Shown: piece by piece, positions 61,921 through 64,000 of the stretch
Position numbering within the stretch: the stretch's first letter is position 1
How the letters are laid out: each line of letters starts with the position of its first letter
Assembly (NCBI RefSeq): GCF_001644195.2
Contig: NZ_LWBL02000008.1
Span: forward strand, 1 to 64,000
Direction: 5' to 3'
Source: Bacillus marinisedimentorum
GTDB lineage: Bacteria > Bacillota > Bacilli > Bacillales > Bacillaceae_O
Length of the DNA stretch: 64,000 bases
Notes under the pieces: generated by a model
The model's database searches: none
What the model saw: only the letters and a program-made list of their open reading frames with translations
What the model was told of the DNA's origin: nothing
Made by a program: the position numbers and the translations under genes

Positions 61921-62195
61921 GTGTTTCACGGGCCTGCGGGCCTTATCGAAAGGAAGATAATGGATTTACCTGCCGTTTTATTTGGCCGTTTGTGTAAAAA
62001 AGGTGAACAAATAAAGGCGTTTTTTTGAAAATGATGTTGATTTCCACTATATAGGGAGTGTAAAAGCGTTATACTGTCGATATTTCCCGGAAAATAACGT
62101 GTCTTCTCTATATCCAGATGTGTGAAAATCACCCTTTTCCACCCTTAAAATTACATAAATACCGAATTTGCGTAACCGTCCTGCGGAATCTGCGT

Positions 62196-62201
62196 TATAA
62201 T
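62196..62201 (+). promoter_or_regulatory. -10 TATAAT for the 113-residue protein gene
   Basis: Consensus TATAAT about 48 bases before the start; -35 region is weak (TAACCG at 17 bp). Confidence 0.45.
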
Positions 62202-62249
62202 AGATTTTAAATAATTGAAGAAAAGCTGAAAAAGGAGTTTGCAGAGTAA

Positions 62250-62591
62250 ATGGGGGATATCAGACAGCAAAAGAAACAATTGGTCGATATATACAAGAAT
62301 ACCGTTTACCGGTATCGGAGAAAGTACCTAATAGGTGAACTATCCATTGAGCGCTATATAGATTGGTATCGATTCTCGATCGAATCGCTGATTGCGCTTG
62401 ATTACACTATAACGACTGCACACCACTATTTATTCAGCGCCGAAAAACAGGCAGATAGAGAACTGAAAGCATTATGGATGAACGCAAACGATCCCAGCGC
62501 AAAAATCGGTCTTCATAAAAGGATCGCGATCGACAAGAAGGAAGCTGAAGCACGAAGAAATTCATTTCAAACTATAGATGCCAAAAAATAA
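62250..62591 (+). CDS. Unknown 113-residue basic protein
   Basis: Not recognised. Predicted largely helical, rich in Lys, Arg, Tyr (KNTVYRYRRKYL; ERYIDWYRFSIESLIALDY), no membrane segment or signal peptide. An AAGGAG site lies 12 bases before the ATG, a rather long spacing. It has its own -10 and a strong terminator, and codon use resembles its neighbours, so it is probably a real gene. Convergent with hpf; between secA and hpf. Confidence 0.65.
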   Translation: MGDIRQQKKQLVDIYKNTVYRYRRKYLIGELSIERYIDWYRFSIESLIALDYTITTAHHYLFSAEKQADRELKALWMNANDPSAKIGLHKRIAIDKKEAEARRNSFQTIDAKK

Positions 62592-62632
62592 AACGCGCAG
62601 CCTTTGCAAGAAACAGGCTGCGCGTTTCTTTT
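62591..62632. terminator. Bidirectional terminator between the unknown gene and hpf
   Basis: AAACGCGCAGCCT / AGGCTGCGCGTTT (13 bp) with U-runs on both strands. Confidence 0.85.
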
Positions 62633-62640
62633 TGGATTTG

Positions 62641-63201
62641 TTAGCTCGGCTCAATCAAACCGTATCTTCCATCTTTTCTCCTGTACACGACATTGGTGCT
62701 GCCGGTTACGGCATTTTCAAAAACGAAGAAGCTGTGGCCAAGCATATCCATTTGCAGAATCGCTTCTTCGGAATCCATCGGTTTCAAATCAAACCTCTTC
62801 GTCCGGACTACTTCGAGGCCTTCATCGTCTTCTGGTTCGGCCTCTATGCCATTGCCCTCAATGTTCGCAAACACATATTTCGGCGCGCCTTCCTGGCGCT
62901 CCTGCCGGAATTTGCGGTTCACTTTCGTTTTATGTTTACGGATCTGGCGTTCCAGTTTGTCGACGACCAGGTCGATTGCGGCATACATATCAGTATGATG
63001 CTCTTCCGCCCGCAGGAGCAGGCGCGGCATCGGAATGGTCACCTCGATTTGGTGCTCATTATTGAAAACTTTTAAGTTCACGTTGACATCGGAGGTTAGC
63101 GGAGTATCGAAATAACGCTCAAGCTTGAGCACCTTTTTCTCCACATACTCACGTAGTGCGGGAGTTACTTCGATGTTTTCGCCTCTAATGTTGAAATTCA
63201 T
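62641..63201 (-). CDS. hpf: Ribosome hibernation promoting factor, long form
   Basis: 186 residues from MNFNIRGENIEVT behind AAAGGAGGAG; a longer open frame is non-coding leader. N-terminal S30AE domain (about 1-100) and C-terminal dimerisation domain (about 125-180; RTKRFDLKPMDSEEAIL). Long HPF makes 100S ribosome dimers in stationary phase. In B. subtilis it is yvyD, sigma-B/sigma-H controlled; no clear site for those was found here. Confidence 0.97.
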   Translation of the reverse strand: MNFNIRGENIEVTPALREYVEKKVLKLERYFDTPLTSDVNVNLKVFNNEHQIEVTIPMPRLLLRAEEHHTDMYAAIDLVVDKLERQIRKHKTKVNRKFRQERQEGAPKYVFANIEGNGIEAEPEDDEGLEVVRTKRFDLKPMDSEEAILQMDMLGHSFFVFENAVTGSTNVVYRRKDGRYGLIEPS

Positions 63202-63287
63202 AATGGACTCCTCCTTTCGGTATGTAAAACAATTTCGACGCAGAAACCTAAAACCCTTTACCATTTGACAAAAAAAGATGAACAATA

Positions 63288-63304
63288 TGTTAACATTGTT
63301 AACA
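63288..63304. promoter_or_regulatory. TGTTAACA-T-TGTTAACA dyad upstream of hpf
   Basis: Two palindromic octamers make a 17-bp dyad about 90 bases before hpf. Operator-like; regulator unknown. Confidence 0.35.
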
Positions 63305-63330
63305 CCTGATTTACAAAGCTGCAGGTAGAC

Positions 63331-63368
63331 AAAAACCCACCTCAACAACCTGAGATGGGTTTTGTTTT
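63331..63368 (-). terminator. Terminator of the csp gene
   Basis: AAACCCACCTCA / TGAGATGGGTTT (one mismatch) with U-run on the minus strand; the plus strand is also U-rich. Confidence 0.7.
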
Positions 63369-63442
63369 TTGCGTAATTTCTATGATTAAAAAGCAATCAT
63401 TCCGCAACCCATCAGAGGTCCGGAGATCTTTTTATTCATAAA

Positions 63443-63640
63443 TTACAGCTTTGTTACATTTGCAGCTTGAGGTCCGCGAGCGCCTTCAACGATTTCAAAC
63501 TCAACGTCTTGACCTTCTTCAAGTGACTTGAAACCTTCTTCTTCGATCGCTGAGAAGTGTACGAAAACGTCATCTCCATCTTCGCGCTCGATGAAACCGA
63601 AACCTTTTTCTGCGTTGAACCATTTTACTTTTCCTTGCAT
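63443..63640 (-). CDS. cspC: Cold-shock protein (CspC/CspB type)
   Basis: 65 residues from [18 protein letters not shown]; a longer frame to 63730 is rejected because it covers the promoter. RNP motifs KGFGFIE and VFVHFSAI. Single-stranded nucleic-acid chaperone. Leader of about 55 nt. Which Csp paralogue it is cannot be told from sequence alone. Confidence 0.95.
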   Translation of the reverse strand: MQGKVKWFNAEKGFGFIEREDGDDVFVHFSAIEEEGFKSLEEGQDVEFEIVEGARGPQAANVTKL

Positions 63641-63701
63641 TCTTTCACATTCCCTTCGAATAAGTACTGAGCGGATATCCAGCAATGGTATCCACACTTT
63701 G

Positions 63702-63730
63702 AATATAGCGAAAGCGCTCTCCAAAGTCAA
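63702..63730 (-). promoter_or_regulatory. Sigma-A promoter of csp with cre-like spacer
   Basis: Minus strand TTGACT, 17-bp spacer, TATATT. The spacer contains GAGAGCGCTTTCGC (complement CGAAAGCGCTCTCC, 63709-63722), matching the CcpA cre consensus TGWAANCGNTNWCA at 12 of 14. Confidence 0.75.
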
Positions 63731-63807
63731 ATTGTACCCTGTGTTTTCGTATGATAAAATTCGACAAACACCTTCCTAAATTCTTCAGCAGGGAAATAAC
63801 GGGAAAT

Positions 63808-63831
63808 ATTGCCTGGCAATTGCCAGGCAAT
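63808..63831. repeat. TGCCTGGCAATTGCCAGGCA-family palindrome
   Basis: 24-bp perfect palindrome between the csp promoter and the partial gene at the window end. Confidence 0.75.
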
Positions 63832-63845
63832 CAATATGTAAAGAA

Positions 63846-64000
63846 TCAGTGGACCACATACCTGCTCAATGCCTGCTGGATATCCGATTTCCATGTTTCA
63901 AAGGCAGGAATAAGCCTATTGCAGATTGAGCTTTGCTTGCCGTTTGTGTAGTCAGTTTCAGTTTCAATATCTTTAAGGACAGCAACGATACCGTCAAATT
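63846..64000 (-). CDS. C-terminal end of an unknown gene (partial)
   Basis: Minus-strand frame open from the window edge to a TGA at 63846-63848: about 51 residues, containing IETETDYTNGKQSS and FETWKSDIQQALSRYVVH. No start is in the window and I do not recognise the family. Codon use looks normal. Could be a neighbour such as a flagellar or competence gene, but this is not shown. Confidence 0.45.
   Translation of the reverse strand, partial: FDGIVAVLKDIETETDYTNGKQSSICNRLIPAFETWKSDIQQALSRYVVH

Overview
The window looks like a core chromosomal segment of a low- to mid-GC, Gram-positive, spore-forming-type member of the Bacillaceae (genus not determined). The reasons are gene content and order: rpoN/sigL, crh, hprK, cggR, minJ, the M23 gene beside ftsEX, long-form hpf and a CtsR-controlled clpP are all Bacillus-type, and the order (smpB-rnr-est-secG, cggR-gap-pgk-tpi-gpmI-eno, clpP/crh-whiA-yvcK-rapZ-nudix-trxB, hisZGDBHAFI, hprK-lgt-yvoD-ppaX-yvoF, yvlBCD, uvrBA, minJ-ctpB, ftsEX, prfB-secA, hpf, csp) follows the Bacillus subtilis map. 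Nearly all genes lie on the minus strand.

Layout. 1-1.7 kb: AT-rich segment with a small cupin and a four-helix heme-type membrane protein, ending at the 3' end of the tmRNA gene. 1.7-7 kb: tmRNA, SmpB, RNase R, carboxylesterase, SecG. 7.3-14.5 kb: the complete lower-glycolysis operon under CggR, with its operator and sigma-A promoter visible. 14.5-18 kb: glutaredoxin-like protein, sigma-54 factor, a long non-coding stretch full of repeats, tRNA-Arg(CCG). 18-26 kb: ClpP (CtsR operator on its promoter), Crh, WhiA, YvcK, RapZ, Nudix hydrolase, thioredoxin reductase, TPR protein. 26.7-33.2 kb: an eight-gene histidine operon with overlapping start/stop codons. 33.6-42 kb: DegV, YvoF-PpaX-YvoD-Lgt-HprK, a lipoprotein, and the YvlB-PspC-YvlD envelope-stress-type operon. 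42-48 kb: ProC-type reductase and UvrBA behind a LexA box. 49-57.6 kb: SH3 lipoprotein, MinJ, CtpB, M23 hydrolase, FtsX, FtsE, cytochrome c-551, YitT. 58-64 kb: PrfB (programmed frameshift), SecA, an unknown 113-residue protein, HPF, a cold-shock protein and the end of an unknown gene.

Functional links: HprK and its two-domain control target Crh are both here, together with the glycolytic operon that senses carbon flux through CggR. tmRNA, SmpB, RNase R, ClpP and HPF form a translation-quality and ribosome-hibernation group. MinJ, FtsEX, the M23 enzyme and WhiA bear on division.

The unusual content is in the intergenic regions. At least five repeat systems recur: (i) a ~150-bp foldback element, five copies all on the plus strand; (ii) modular palindromes built on TGCCTGGCAATTGCCAGGCA at about eleven loci; (iii) two arrays of a 9-bp core TTTCACGCC repeated every 21 bp with non-conserved 12-bp spacers and the same 19-bp register slip; (iv) two pairs of an 18-bp operator-like palindrome spaced 55-57 bp; (v) the Bacillus-type element ending in CGGAAAGCGA, one copy inside a MITE-like unit with inverted ends. 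None of the protein-coding genes forms an obviously new system; the repeats are the most notable undescribed structure.
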